DNA of 47,017 bases from Planctomycetota bacterium (GTDB taxonomy: Bacteria; Planctomycetota; UBA1135): positions 1 through 47,017 of the forward strand of contig JASMMA010000017.1 in assembly GCA_030748415.1 (NCBI GenBank), in the 5' to 3' direction. Of this stretch, positions 1 to 9,740 are shown piece after piece; within the stretch, counting starts at the first letter, position 1; every line of letters begins with the position of its first letter. Made by a program: the position numbers and the translations under genes. A model generated the notes under the pieces. That model was not told where the DNA came from, made no database searches, and saw nothing but the letters and a program-made list of their open reading frames with translations.

Positions 1-192
1 TGAAAGGGCTGGGATGTGTGAGATTTACAATCATCTCGTGGGCAAAAAGGAGGGGTGAAACTCATGACTTTTGTTTTCGGGGCGAGGGCCGTAGGCCCGA
101 GGCCTCTTTGTCAACGAGTCTCTTTGGGGGGTATTACAACTTTTTCTCTTTTTTTGACCCAATCGGGGGGGTCAGTGTCTTGCTGGGGGGGC
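1..192. other. gene-free left edge with three long G tracts
   Basis: I find no convincing gene here. The stretch lies downstream of the RND permease gene, whose stop codon begins at 195 on the minus strand. It holds three G runs on the plus strand, of 6 (126-131), 7 (165-171) and 7 (185-191) bases. A 6-bp inverted repeat TGACCC/GGGTCA lies at 155-160 and 169-174. A T-rich run precedes that hairpin on the plus strand, so on the minus strand the hairpin is followed by A residues rather than T. It is therefore not a usual intrinsic terminator in either direction. Confidence 0.5.
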
Positions 193-3100
193 CTAGTGCT
201 TGGTTGAAATGGGTTCTCTCCTGGCTGGCCATCTCAGCAGGTGCCGGAGCCCTTGGCGGATATCGGCCAGTAGCAGGAATCCAATGGGGACAAGGACAAG
301 GGTCATTAATGTGGCGGAGACCATTCCAAAAATGAGTGCTTTTGCCATTGGGGCAAGAAACTTGGCCTGGCCTGTGGAAAAGAAAGCCAAGGGGGTCAAT
401 CCGCTAATTGTTGTCATTGAGGTAATTAGGACGGGTCGCATTCGAACCGAGCCAGCCCGCAAAACAGAGGCAACGAGGCCATGACCAGAGCGGCGGTGCT
501 GATTGATGAAGTCCATCAAGACGAGGGCATCGTTTACCGCAATTCCGGACAGGGCCAACATTCCAAGTGATGTCATGAAGGACATTGGCTCTCCAATGAA
601 AGTGAAACCAAAGAGAACTCCAAGGGCAGCAAAGGGAACTGAGGCCATTACTACAAATGGTTGCGAATAGGAACCAAAGAGAAATGCTAGCAAAAAATAA
701 ATAATAAAGAACGCAAAGCCAAGAGCGCGAGCTAGAGAGGTCATGGACTCTCGAGTTTGTTCCTGGTCTCCCCCATAATTCAAAGTAACCGAGGGGAACT
801 CTTCATTGATATCCTTAAATTCTTTCACCACCTGAGCGATGACCTCTCTTGCATTCGTTTCCAAAGTTACATCACTGGTTACGGTAATCGAACGGCTGCG
901 GTCTCTTCGAACGACCTCTGCAAGCCCGCGACTCTCTTCTAATTGAGCGATGCGCTCAAAGAGAACACTTTGTCCCGTGGGCGTTTTAAGCCTCATAGTT
1001 CTCAAGAGGGCAAAACTGTGGCGCGCTTCTTCTGGGTTGCGAACCAGAAGGTCTGCCGGATTGCGCCCCATTCGCAAAATAGCGGCACGGTCACCATAAA
1101 AAGAGCCAAGAACTTGGCGGGCGACTTGGGTCTCAGAGAAGCCCAATTGGCGACCCTCCTCGGTCAAAACAACACGCACCTCACGGGCGCCGGGGAGGAG
1201 GTCATCTTTAACATCCACCACACCAGGAAAACTCTTCAAAAAGGAGACCAATTTTTCAGAAGCGTGGACAAGTTGCTCTCCGTCTGTACCAGAGAGCCGA
1301 ATTTCAATAGCGGCACCGGTTGGACCAGCTTGGGGTTCTGCAAAATCAAGAGCAGTTATTCCAGGTGGTAGTCCAATCTTTTGGCGAAGTTCTTGCTTGA
1401 TTTCTTGAGTGCTCCGCTTTCGGGCACCACCCTCGACTAGCTCTACAAATACCTGCCCCAAGTGGGAACCAGTTTTATAGTTTGTCTGATCAGAGTAAAG
1501 AGCACCAGCGAGAGTGACATAACTTTCTACCTCGGAGCGAGGAAGTTCTGAGATTGCCTCGTCCACAGTCCGAAGAGCCCCTGATGTTTGTTCCACCGAG
1601 TAATGCGTTGGAGCTTCAATATTGAGGAAAAAAAGTTTCGCCTCAAAGTCGGGCATAAGCACAAATTTTAAGTGGCCACTATGAAACAAGGCACCTGCAC
1701 ACAACAATAAACCAATGGCACCAGTTGCAAAGGTAATTCGGTGCCGAACTGCAGTCTTGAGAAGGCGTTCATAATTTCGTTGGAGGGGCGCATACCACCG
1801 TTTCCTGGCAGCGGGTTCCTTCGATAAAAAGGTCTCGCCGGTTGCCTCCGGAATCGGGTTCACCCACTCTGCGAAATGCGAGGGCAAGACCGCAAGAGCT
1901 TCCAATAAAGATGCGGCAAGAGTCAGGCTGGCAACTTTAGGGACAGGGGACATCCATTGGCCAAGTTCACCATCAATCATGAGCATCGAGCTAAAGGCAA
2001 CCACGGTTGTTGCAACGGTTGTCAATACAGGCCACGCAACTTCGGTAGTACCACGCAGGGCAGCTTCCCGGACAGGGAGGCCCATTTCCACATAGCGGTA
2101 GCAATTTTCCACAACCACGATGGCATCGTCCACAACCATTCCCAACACCAAAATAAATGCGAACATGGAGAGCATATTCATCGTAATGCCAAAAGCAGAC
2201 ATGAGCAAAATGCCCCCCATGACTGCCATCGGAATGCCCGCGGCGGTCATCAGGGCGATGCGAGCATCCAGAAAAACCCAGAGCATGAGCAACACGAGGG
2301 CCAGGCCAAAGAAACCCGATTGAAGCAAAGTGTTGAGGCGGTTTTGAACATAAATAGAAAAATCGGAAGATATTCCAATAGACACACCTTGGGGAAGTTT
2401 GCCTGATTCAGAGGAAACGATTTCCTCAACGGCAGCAACCATATCAATCACATCGCCGCGGGAATCTTTAGTTACAGCAAGAGTAATGCTGTCATATCCG
2501 TTGTAACGCCCCAGAGTAATTTCTTTTTCATGGGCCAAGCGAACCTGGGCCACATCCCCCAAACGCACAATGGCACCGTTTGGAAAGGAGCGAAGGGGCC
2601 GGCGAGCAAGGCGGTCAGGGTCCGTTTCCTCCCCCAACACCCGCAAGCGAACTGCGCCAGCAGAGGTTTCCAATGAACCGGCAGGCAAGTCGTGTACCTG
2701 GGCCCCAAGGGATTGGGAAACTTCAGCAAGAGTCAAACCCCAGCGTTCCAAATCCTTAGGGAGAATCGAAACCTGCATCTCGGGTTCAGGCAATCCCATC
2801 ACATTTACCCCGGCAATGTGTGGAATGTCTCGCAAACGATCCCGGAGGCGTTCCGCAATAGGCCGCATGGATTCAATTTCTAAGTTCCCGAAGAGGTTCA
2901 CATTGACAACGGGGAACTGAACCTTTTGCTCCCAAATCCGTGGGTCTTTGGCGTCTTCGGGCCAATCTTCAATCGCATCGACCTCTTGGCGAAGTTCATC
3001 CAGATACTGTTGAAGATCCGTACCCTGCTGAACTTTGACAAAAAGGCGAGAAATGCCTTGCTTGGAAAAGGACAGTATCTCATCGGTGCCTTCCAAGGAG

Positions 3101-3318
3101 TCGGCGGCTTCCTCAATGGGAATGGTTACCAGTCGTTCAACTTCATCGGGGGAAGCATTCGGGAAAGCGACATTGATTTCGGCGGCACCTTTGGAAAACT
3201 CGGGGAAGACTTCGCGCGGCAAACCACCCAGGGAAAGTGCGCCCAGTGCTAGAACTCCTAGGAAGAGTAAATTACCAGCGACTGGATTCAGGACCGCAAA
3301 GCGAATGATGCTACGCAT
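193..3318 (-). CDS. RND-family efflux permease (AcrB/HAE-like)
   Basis: This is the inner-membrane, proton-driven pump of a tripartite RND exporter. The protein has 1041 residues, the usual size for the family. It shows the expected order: an N-terminal membrane segment (about 10-30), a large periplasmic loop, a block of helices (about 335-470), a second periplasmic loop, and a final helix block (about 855-1020). The helix-4 proton-relay motif VVDDAIVVVEN lies near residue 400. The start ATG lies 2 nt after the stop of the adaptor gene upstream, so the two are surely cotranscribed. No TolC-like outer-membrane channel is in the window. Substrate cannot be read from sequence; hydrophobic drugs or metabolites are typical for the HAE branch, and the CzcA metal branch is less likely but not excluded. 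Confidence 0.93.
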   Translation of the reverse strand: MRSIIRFAVLNPVAGNLLFLGVLALGALSLGGLPREVFPEFSKGAAEINVAFPNASPDEVERLVTIPIEEAADSLEGTDEILSFSKQGISRLFVKVQQGTDLQQYLDELRQEVDAIEDWPEDAKDPRIWEQKVQFPVVNVNLFGNLEIESMRPIAERLRDRLRDIPHIAGVNVMGLPEPEMQVSILPKDLERWGLTLAEVSQSLGAQVHDLPAGSLETSAGAVRLRVLGEETDPDRLARRPLRSFPNGAIVRLGDVAQVRLAHEKEITLGRYNGYDSITLAVTKDSRGDVIDMVAAVEEIVSSESGKLPQGVSIGISSDFSIYVQNRLNTLLQSGFFGLALVLLMLWVFLDARIALMTAAGIPMAVMGGILLMSAFGITMNMLSMFAFILVLGMVVDDAIVVVENCYRYVEMGLPVREAALRGTTEVAWPVLTTVATTVVAFSSMLMIDGELGQWMSPVPKVASLTLAASLLEALAVLPSHFAEWVNPIPEATGETFLSKEPAARKRWYAPLQRNYERLLKTAVRHRITFATGAIGLLLCAGALFHSGHLKFVLMPDFEAKLFFLNIEAPTHYSVEQTSGALRTVDEAISELPRSEVESYVTLAGALYSDQTNYKTGSHLGQVFVELVEGGARKRSTQEIKQELRQKIGLPPGITALDFAEPQAGPTGAAIEIRLSGTDGEQLVHASEKLVSFLKSFPGVVDVKDDLLPGAREVRVVLTEEGRQLGFSETQVARQVLGSFYGDRAAILRMGRNPADLLVRNPEEARHSFALLRTMRLKTPTGQSVLFERIAQLEESRGLAEVVRRDRSRSITVTSDVTLETNAREVIAQVVKEFKDINEEFPSVTLNYGGDQEQTRESMTSLARALGFAFFIIYFLLAFLFGSYSQPFVVMASVPFAALGVLFGFTFIGEPMSFMTSLGMLALSGIAVNDALVLMDFINQHRRSGHGLVASVLRAGSVRMRPVLITSMTTISGLTPLAFFSTGQAKFLAPMAKALIFGMVSATLMTLVLVPIGFLLLADIRQGLRHLLRWPARREPISTKH

Positions 3319-3320
3319 GC

Positions 3321-4568
3321 TTAGTGTTGCACAACTTCTACGAGAGCTCCGTCAGTGAGCACTTCCAGGTTGGTGGTGGCAATGCTCTGCCCCACAGAGA
3401 GCCCCGACAAAACAGGGAGCCATGTGCGGTCTTCGCTATCCACAAGTGGTCTTCCCAACTTCAAAGGTGACGGATGAACTTGTTTCGAATCCGAGGAAAG
3501 GGCCCATGCAGTTGGAATCCCTTCAAAAAGTGAATATTCCGCAGGCCTCAACCATAGGGCACTCTTTGCTCCCTTAAAAATCGTAGCTGAAACATGCATT
3601 CCAACTGAAAGAGTATTAAGGGGATTGGGCACTTCCACGACAACGGATTGGCTACGACTTTCCCGATGTACTGTTGGATTGACTCCAAGGACTTTCCCTT
3701 TAGCCTCAAGAAGTGTGCCTGTTTTCAAAAGTACGGCTCCAGCCTTTTGAATCCCAGCAACATCATCCGTAGGCACTTGCAGGGTTGCGCGAAGTCGCGA
3801 ACGGTCAATTAAGTGAAGGGCTGGTGCGCCTGGTCCTAACCAATCGCCAGCATCGACAAAAATGGAACCTACCTCTCCGTCGAAGGGGGCCAAAATGCTC
3901 GATCGCTCTAGTGCGTCTTGAGCTGTGGCCAGGGCTGCTGCAGCTTCTTCACTTTGAGCAGAGCTTGCGCGAAGTGCAGCTTCAGAAGAGGCCAAACTGT
4001 ATTCGGTGTTTTCCCGGGCAGCCACTGCGCTCACTCGAGCCTTCTCCGCTTGATCCAGCCGCGAAGCGGAAGCGTCTCCTTTTCGCTCGAGAAGAGTGAC
4101 CCGTTGCAATTCCCGCTCGGCAAGAGTTTCTTGTTGTCGAGCAGAATGCAGGGCACGGCGTGCGCCAAGAACAGTGGCCTGCTGAGCTTCATGGGCAGCG
4201 ACGGCAGCAAAATGGGCGGCCTGAGTGCGTTGGACCGCAAGTTCAAATGGCTTTGGGTCAAGCCGGAAAAGAGTCTCGCCTACTTGGACATGGTCCCCCA
4301 TTTCCAGGCCAGGCTTTTTCCAGACCACCTTTCCTGCCTGTTCGGCTGCAAGTGTGGCCTCCTGCCAAGCTTCCAAATTTCCCCATACGCGCACGTCAAG
4401 AGCTCTTTCTTGAAGTTCAAGGTTCCGGATCACAACAGGGGCCGGTGATGGCGTGGGAGCCATTGGGCGCGGTGGATCGGGCCGAGTTCCGTAAATAGCA
4501 ACCAAACAAAGGGTCACAGCAATCACCACCAGCAAAAAAGACAAAAACGGGGAACGGTGTGAGGTCAT
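3321..4568 (-). CDS. RND efflux periplasmic adaptor (membrane-fusion protein)
   Basis: This is the periplasmic adaptor that bridges the RND permease to an outer-membrane channel. The 415-residue protein begins with a hydrophobic anchor (about 9-27) and a proline-rich linker. A split lipoyl/barrel-sandwich region follows, with the motif AGKVVWKKPGLEMGDHVQVG. An alanine- and glutamate-rich coiled-coil hairpin covers about 110-215, and the second lipoyl half includes APFDGEVGSIFVDAGD. A beta-barrel and membrane-proximal domain close the protein. It is the first gene of a two-gene operon. The divergent tig gene starts 74 nt away, so both promoters must lie between 4569 and 4642. I see no good Shine-Dalgarno sequence before this ATG. 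Confidence 0.92.
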   Translation of the reverse strand: MTSHRSPFLSFLLVVIAVTLCLVAIYGTRPDPPRPMAPTPSPAPVVIRNLELQERALDVRVWGNLEAWQEATLAAEQAGKVVWKKPGLEMGDHVQVGETLFRLDPKPFELAVQRTQAAHFAAVAAHEAQQATVLGARRALHSARQQETLAERELQRVTLLERKGDASASRLDQAEKARVSAVAARENTEYSLASSEAALRASSAQSEEAAAALATAQDALERSSILAPFDGEVGSIFVDAGDWLGPGAPALHLIDRSRLRATLQVPTDDVAGIQKAGAVLLKTGTLLEAKGKVLGVNPTVHRESRSQSVVVEVPNPLNTLSVGMHVSATIFKGAKSALWLRPAEYSLFEGIPTAWALSSDSKQVHPSPLKLGRPLVDSEDRTWLPVLSGLSVGQSIATTNLEVLTDGALVEVVQH

Positions 4569-4626
4569 GAGTGGATGTGAGATTTGGGAGGCAAATGATA
4601 CCGCTTCGGGTAAAATACCTGGCTCC

Positions 4627-4632
4627 TACAAT
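4627..4632 (+). promoter_or_regulatory. candidate -10 hexamer of tig
   Basis: TACAAT stands 10 nt before the GTG I prefer as the tig start. No convincing -35 box or ribosome-binding site accompanies it. Similar hexamers occur 6-9 nt before several other starts in this window, which suggests transcription begins at or very near the start codon. Confidence 0.4.
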
Positions 4633-4642
4633 CCCTGAAACC

Positions 4643-5989
4643 GTGTCTAAGAAATCAAAAACAGTTCCCATCGCCGCAAGTTTTGACTCCATCGGAACCT
4701 GCCACTACAAAATTTCGGTCAAAGTGCCTGCAGAACGCGTGGCCCAGGAATACGAACATGCCATTCGCGCTGCTACGCGAAACGTAAAAATACCTGGATT
4801 TCGACCTGGCAAAGCTCCCATGGAGATGCTTCGCGGCATGGTAGGCGATGGCCTTCAGGCCGAGGCATCCGAGCACCTTTTGGAGCACGTAGTCCCTGAG
4901 GCCCTTGTTGAAACAAAACTAGAAGTTCTCCGTTTGATGGATTTCGACGCTACGAAGCACGACATTCCCGAGGGCCAGGATTACTCCTTTGATTTTGAAG
5001 TAGAGACTGCACCTGATATTGAACTTCCGGAATGGTCGGAAATAAACATTGAAGCTATGCCTACCGACCCCTCTGATGAGCAAATTGAAGAAACGCTGAA
5101 AGCGATTGGCCGAGATCACCCTCGCTTTGAGGAGAAAGAGGGGGCGTCCTTGGATTCAGACACCCTTGCTGATTCCGACATTCAGTTTTTTATGAATGGA
5201 GATGAAGGTCCTGAAGCGAAAGATCTCAAACTTGCCCTAGGCTCTCCCCTTTATGGGTCAAACCCTGAAACCTACGATGAAAAGATGACCGGCGCCAAAC
5301 CTGGAGACAAGTTGGAGTTGGATGTTGAATTTAACGAAGGTTTTGAAAAGTCCGAGTGGGTTGGAGAAAAGGGAACTGTAAAAGTGACTGTGAAGCGCAT
5401 CGTGACACCACGGCATGCCAATGTCGAAGAGTTGATTCAAGACCTTCAAATTGAAAGCGAAGAAAAGCTACGCGAAATGGTGTCCGGACGCATCGGAATG
5501 GAAAACGAGGCAAACGAACGGCGCCGCCAAGTAGAAGAAGCCCTTGCTTCTATCTTGTCCCTTAAACCCTTCGATTTACCCAATCGACTCATTGATGAAG
5601 AAGCGGAGCACGCCGAAAAAGGTGCCGTAGAACGCATTCAGAAAGGAGGCAAATCCGAAGAGGAGGCCAAAAAGGAAGCCGAAGGCCAGCGACCTGCCAT
5701 TCGAGAAAACTCCAAGAAAAACCTTCAAATGTACTTCTTGCTCCGTCGCATTGCTGCCTCTGCTCAACTGAGCGTGAACAAAAAGGACATGGACCAGGCC
5801 TATCGCGAAATCGGGATGCAAAACGGAACCGATGTCAAAACAACGAAGGCCTTCTATCAGGAGCGTGGCCTAGAATCCCAACTCAAGGGAGACATTTTGG
5901 AGGGGAAAGCCCGAAATTTTGTAGCCATTCAACTGGCCGCTCAAAATGCACCTGCTCCAGAAGTTGAAGCCAGCAGCGCGGCCGAGTAG
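4643..5989 (+). CDS. tig: trigger factor, ribosome-associated chaperone
   Basis: Trigger factor binds the ribosome exit tunnel and holds nascent chains. The ribosome-binding signature GFRPGKAP lies in the N-terminal domain, an FKBP-type prolyl isomerase domain follows (about residues 130-250), and the rest is the helical substrate-binding domain. The reading frame is open from a GTG at 4571, but the conserved domain begins near residue 40 of that long form. The GTG at 4643 gives 448 residues, normal for the family, and sits 10 nt after a TACAAT hexamer, so I chose it. An ATG at 4595 behind GGGAGG is a third possibility. The gene is followed by clpP and clpX, the common tig-clpP-clpX order linking folding with proteolysis. 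Confidence 0.95.
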   Translation: MSKKSKTVPIAASFDSIGTCHYKISVKVPAERVAQEYEHAIRAATRNVKIPGFRPGKAPMEMLRGMVGDGLQAEASEHLLEHVVPEALVETKLEVLRLMDFDATKHDIPEGQDYSFDFEVETAPDIELPEWSEINIEAMPTDPSDEQIEETLKAIGRDHPRFEEKEGASLDSDTLADSDIQFFMNGDEGPEAKDLKLALGSPLYGSNPETYDEKMTGAKPGDKLELDVEFNEGFEKSEWVGEKGTVKVTVKRIVTPRHANVEELIQDLQIESEEKLREMVSGRIGMENEANERRRQVEEALASILSLKPFDLPNRLIDEEAEHAEKGAVERIQKGGKSEEEAKKEAEGQRPAIRENSKKNLQMYFLLRRIAASAQLSVNKKDMDQAYREIGMQNGTDVKTTKAFYQERGLESQLKGDILEGKARNFVAIQLAAQNAPAPEVEASSAAE

Positions 5990-6002
5990 CCTTCTCAAAG
6001 CC

Positions 6003-6608
6003 ATGAGTGACAAAGCACCCACTACATTCGACTTCAGCATCCCCTATGTCATTGAAAAGACTGGGCGAGGCGAACGCACCTACGACCTTTATTCGCGCCT
6101 CATGGAGGACCGAATTATCTTCATTGGAACCGAGATTAATGACATGGTCGCCAATGTGGTTGTTGCCCAACTTTTGTTTTTACACAAAATGAATAAAACA
6201 CAGGATGTCCAAATGTACATCAACAGCCCTGGGGGCTCGGTAACTGCTGGTTTGGCAATGTATGACACCATGCAGTACATTGACTGTGATGTGGCCACTT
6301 ATTGCATTGGCCAATGTGCATCCATGGGTGCCGTCCTGCTTGCTGGCGGCGCAAAAGAGAAGCGTTTTATCCTGCCCAACTCCAGGGTCATGATTCACCA
6401 GCCTTGGGGTGGAACCCAAGGAACTGCTGCAGATATGGAAATCCAAGTCAAGGAAATCCTGCACTTGAAAGAGCGCCTTAATGGCATCTTGGCCAAGCAC
6501 TCAGGGAAAACTGTGAAGCAGGTCGAGAAAGCCACTGACCGGGACAATTTCCTCTCGGCCTCAGAGGCTGTTGATTTTGGCCTTGTTGACCAGGTCATTG
6601 GAGACTAG
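6003..6608 (+). CDS. clpP: ATP-dependent Clp protease proteolytic subunit
   Basis: ClpP is the serine peptidase barrel that degrades proteins unfolded by ClpX. The 201-residue product has the catalytic Ser in the motif CASMGA, the His in MIHQPWGG, and an Asp in the segment ATDRDNF. The frame is open from 5946 inside tig, but homology begins with the MSDKAPTTF start at 6003, which lies 13 nt after the tig stop. No Shine-Dalgarno sequence precedes it, so it may rely on translational coupling to tig. It sits between tig and clpX as expected. Confidence 0.96.
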   Translation: MSDKAPTTFDFSIPYVIEKTGRGERTYDLYSRLMEDRIIFIGTEINDMVANVVVAQLLFLHKMNKTQDVQMYINSPGGSVTAGLAMYDTMQYIDCDVATYCIGQCASMGAVLLAGGAKEKRFILPNSRVMIHQPWGGTQGTAADMEIQVKEILHLKERLNGILAKHSGKTVKQVEKATDRDNFLSASEAVDFGLVDQVIGD

Positions 6609-6650
6609 GACAACTTCCCCTGCTTTCTGCTCCAAGCTCCTTTCTTGTGT

Positions 6651-6656
6651 TAGGAT
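6651..6656 (+). promoter_or_regulatory. candidate -10 hexamer of clpX
   Basis: TAGGAT ends 6 nt before the ATG at 6663. The 54-nt gap after clpP is long for this cluster and could hold an internal promoter. No clear -35 box is visible. The spacing would give a leaderless or nearly leaderless clpX message in addition to readthrough from tig. Confidence 0.4.
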
Positions 6657-6662
6657 AGGGTG

Positions 6663-7976
6663 ATGTCTAAATCTACCGAACGAGGCGGTGCTGAGCGGTG
6701 CACCTTTTGCGAAAAGGTGCGTGCGCAAGTGCAATCCTTGATTGCTGGTCCTCCCGGAATATATATTTGCAACGAATGTGTAGATATTTGCAATTCCATT
6801 CTTCATGAAGAAGACCGCCGGGTTCAGCATACAGAAGCATCATCCCTTGAAGAGCTTGAAACAAGCCTCCCCCCCAAGGATATTGTTTCACGCTTGAATG
6901 AATTCGTTTATGGTCAAGACGATGCCAAGAAGGTTCTTGCGGTTGCCGTTTACAACCATTACAAAAGGATTCGTGCGCTCCAAGAAGACACAGCCCTCCC
7001 TGCCTTTGCTGATGTTGATTTAGAAAAATCAAATGTTCTTTTGGTGGGCCCAACTGGATCGGGAAAAACTCTCCTTGCCCGAACCTTGGCCCGAATTTTG
7101 GATGTTCCATTCGCGATTGCCGACGCGACCACCCTTACCGAAGCCGGCTATGTTGGCGAAGATGTCGAAAATATCCTCCTGAAGTTGCTGCATTCATGCG
7201 ACTTCGATCTCGAAAAGGCTCAGAGAGGAATTATCTACATTGATGAAATCGACAAGATTGCTCGCACAACTCAAAATGTCAGCATTACTCGTGATGTAAG
7301 CGGCGAAGGTGTTCAACAAGCTTTGCTCAAAATTCTTGAGGGTTCCGTGGCCAATGTCCCGCCTCAGGGCGGCCGCAAACACCCTGAACAGTCCTGCATT
7401 CAAATGGACACCTCGGGCATTCTCTTTATCTGCGGCGGAACCTTCTCCGGCATTGAAGAACTAATTGGTCGCCGAATTGGAATGGGCAATATTGGTTTCC
7501 ATGGCTCCGACGAGGAGCTTGTTCAACACCAAGCTACAAATCTAACAGACCGGGAGAAACTCATGCCCTCTCTCGACACCAAGGATTTGATTGAGTTTGG
7601 TTTGATTCCCGAATTCGTGGGCCGCCTTCCCGTCTTTGTGAATCTTCACGAATTAGATGTTGAAGATCTTACCCACATCCTTGTGGAGCCTCGCAATGCA
7701 TTGGTGAAGCAATACCAAGCTTATTTTGCGATGGAAGACCACGAGCTGGCATTCTCTGAAGAAGCCCTCGAAACTATCGCTCAAATGGCGTACGACCGAA
7801 AAACCGGGGTGCGCTCACTTCGGTCGATTTTGGAATCGGTTCTCCACGATTTGATGTACAACCTTCCCGACCACTCCGAGCCTGGCCGATTTGTGGTCAC
7901 CGCCGAGATGATTCGTTCTGGAAACGCTACGGTTCTCCTAGAGAACCTTGATGAATCCAAGAGAGAATCTGCCTAA
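6663..7976 (+). CDS. clpX: ATP-dependent Clp protease ATP-binding subunit ClpX
   Basis: ClpX is the AAA+ unfoldase that feeds ClpP. The 437-residue protein opens with the four-cysteine zinc domain (two CxxC pairs, CTFC and CNEC, plus CVDIC following). Walker A is GPTGSGKT, Walker B is [10 protein letters not shown], and the ClpX pore and sensor regions follow through to the C-terminal small domain. A GTG at 6660 directly abuts the ATG at 6663. I use the ATG because it is preceded at 6 nt by a TAGGAT hexamer. It is the third gene of the tig-clpP-clpX group, and transcription probably runs on into the genes that follow. Confidence 0.96.
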   Translation: MSKSTERGGAERCTFCEKVRAQVQSLIAGPPGIYICNECVDICNSILHEEDRRVQHTEASSLEELETSLPPKDIVSRLNEFVYGQDDAKKVLAVAVYNHYKRIRALQEDTALPAFADVDLEKSNVLLVGPTGSGKTLLARTLARILDVPFAIADATTLTEAGYVGEDVENILLKLLHSCDFDLEKAQRGIIYIDEIDKIARTTQNVSITRDVSGEGVQQALLKILEGSVANVPPQGGRKHPEQSCIQMDTSGILFICGGTFSGIEELIGRRIGMGNIGFHGSDEELVQHQATNLTDREKLMPSLDTKDLIEFGLIPEFVGRLPVFVNLHELDVEDLTHILVEPRNALVKQYQAYFAMEDHELAFSEEALETIAQMAYDRKTGVRSLRSILESVLHDLMYNLPDHSEPGRFVVTAEMIRSGNATVLLENLDESKRESA

Positions 7977-8014
7977 GCGCATCGGCTAAGATTCCAGCCT
8001 GACGGACTCTGGCC

Positions 8015-9739
8015 ATGCTGTTTCCCCTCCTAGCCCTTTTGTGTAGCCCACAGGCTCAGGCGGAAGCTCCATTCAAAATGGAACTTCCCCTGGGCTACCT
8101 CGCCTTTCATCAAGTTGAGGGCACTACTCCAACTTGGGTCTCTTTACATCCTCGAGGGGACTCTCGATTTACAGTGGCTCATTACCTGTTGGAGCACTCC
8201 GGAGCGACAAGTGCTGCGGTGGCCCAAGACCATCGAGACCGCCTCTGGAAGCCCTTCCTTCACCAGCTCAAATACCAAATGACTCCCTGGACTGGCACTT
8301 GGGCAGGAGATAACGCTGCAGGAACGGAAATCTTGTACACCCGTAGTGGAATGAAGTTGGCTGTTTTAGAAAGAGTGCTCGTGCAAGCCGATCACCTTGT
8401 CCTTTCTTCTTGGGAAGGTCCTCAATTGGGTCTTGATTCCGCTAGGGCCGCAATGGCGAGCCTTCAACCACCTATATCCTGGCGACCCTCTCCCCCTCAA
8501 GAGGAAGATTTTGAACGAGGCCTCGGCAAGAAAAAGGCTGCCCCAATATCTCTTGGCCATTACAGCATCAAACTCAGCACTCATCTGCAAGCGAATGCTT
8601 TGAATGTGGAGCTCGAGTTCCAACCCTCTCCAGCTCTGGGCAACCTTCAAGTTATGGATTGGTGGATTCCTGGCGAGGAGCCGCGAAAGTCCACTGGAGA
8701 AAACGGCCTTCATCGAATTCGATACTCCTTGAATCTGGGTAAAGATGCTGAACAGGCTGCGAAAGTGGGCGTAGTTCTCTCGGGCCATTCCATTGGACTT
8801 CTTGATTCAACGTGGCTTGCCGTCCCACTCTTGGAGGATGTTGACCCTCAACAAATCCTGCCCCCTTCTTGGAACTTAACACTGGAAGTTCCGGCCTTTG
8901 ATCATGCCCTCTCTTGGACCACTCCGACTTCCAACAAGGTTCTTGATTCCTCACCTGTTCGGGAGCTCACTTTTCCAACTTTAGCTCCAGGCAATGCGTG
9001 GCCCTTCGCCATCATTGGTCAGTACCGAAAATATAAAGATGGTGCACATCCCATTTGGCTTCGAAGTGGATCCCGAAGTCGTGAATACCAAGCTCCCCTC
9101 ACATTTTTAGACAACTTAGATAGAGGCCTTCTAGATTGGCTTCCCGGGAACGAAGACCCTTGGAGACTTGCCACATTCCCGGGTGCCGGAGACCGCATGC
9201 TCCCAGGTTTGGCCATTCTTGACGAAAAGAAGGACTGGCTTCAAACCCCTCTAGATGCTGCTTACGGTAATGGCACTCGTCGTAAAGGGCTCGCCGAACT
9301 CATTACCTCTCGAAAGTTCGGCCTCCAATTACGCGGGCTGGGAACAGCTGCCCCCTTCTTGGAAGTCTCTCTCGCAGAATATTCGGCATGGCGGCTTCTT
9401 CGCCTACTTGAACACAGCAAAGAATCAGCCAATATGTTGCTTAGTTGGAAACAACGCGAAGCCTCCCTGCCTGCAGTCCGAATCCCACTCAGCCTCACGC
9501 CCCGAGATGACTTACTTGGGCCACAGCGTCTTCTCAGTCGCGGCGCACTTGTGTGGAGGATGTTGGCGAATGAGGTCGGAGAAGATTGTCTAGATGCCTG
9601 CCTGAACGCTGCTCTTCGAGACGGAGGTCAATGGAGTACAGAGGATCTTCGCCTTTCTTTGGAAAAGAGAAGTGAGCTAGATTTGCTTCCCTTCTTTAGA
9701 AAGTATATTTATGGAATTCATCCTTTGCCCAAGGAATAA
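8015..9739 (+). CDS. secreted protein resembling an M1-type peptidase that has lost its zinc site
   Basis: The 574-residue product begins with a short signal peptide ending near AQAEAP. I do not recognise the first half. The second half follows the order of M1-family (gluzincin) peptidases. At about 427-436, AELITSRKFG stands where M1 enzymes have HExxHxxFG. FLEVSLAEYSAW follows about 18 residues later, where the third-ligand helix WLxEGxAxY would lie. The C-terminal 110 residues resemble the helical M1 end, closing with LDLLPFFRKYIYG. Both zinc-binding histidines are absent, so I infer a non-catalytic relative that may bind peptides or partners. The resemblance is judged by eye and needs profile or structure comparison. 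It lies 38 nt after clpX and 1 nt before the DHH gene. Confidence 0.6.
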   Translation: MLFPLLALLCSPQAQAEAPFKMELPLGYLAFHQVEGTTPTWVSLHPRGDSRFTVAHYLLEHSGATSAAVAQDHRDRLWKPFLHQLKYQMTPWTGTWAGDNAAGTEILYTRSGMKLAVLERVLVQADHLVLSSWEGPQLGLDSARAAMASLQPPISWRPSPPQEEDFERGLGKKKAAPISLGHYSIKLSTHLQANALNVELEFQPSPALGNLQVMDWWIPGEEPRKSTGENGLHRIRYSLNLGKDAEQAAKVGVVLSGHSIGLLDSTWLAVPLLEDVDPQQILPPSWNLTLEVPAFDHALSWTTPTSNKVLDSSPVRELTFPTLAPGNAWPFAIIGQYRKYKDGAHPIWLRSGSRSREYQAPLTFLDNLDRGLLDWLPGNEDPWRLATFPGAGDRMLPGLAILDEKKDWLQTPLDAAYGNGTRRKGLAELITSRKFGLQLRGLGTAAPFLEVSLAEYSAWRLLRLLEHSKESANMLLSWKQREASLPAVRIPLSLTPRDDLLGPQRLLSRGALVWRMLANEVGEDCLDACLNAALRDGGQWSTEDLRLSLEKRSELDLLPFFRKYIYGIHPLPKE

Positions 9740-9740
9740 C

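Noticed and set aside
155-174. Hairpin TGACCC/GGGTCA as terminator of the RND operon
   Set aside because: The T run is on the wrong side for the minus-strand transcript, so it lacks the needed U tract.
64-207. Short frame of 47 codons with AAGGAGG at 48-54 upstream of its ATG
   Set aside because: The product is low-complexity (glycine- and leucine-rich from the G tracts), matches no family I know, and overlaps the end of the RND gene.
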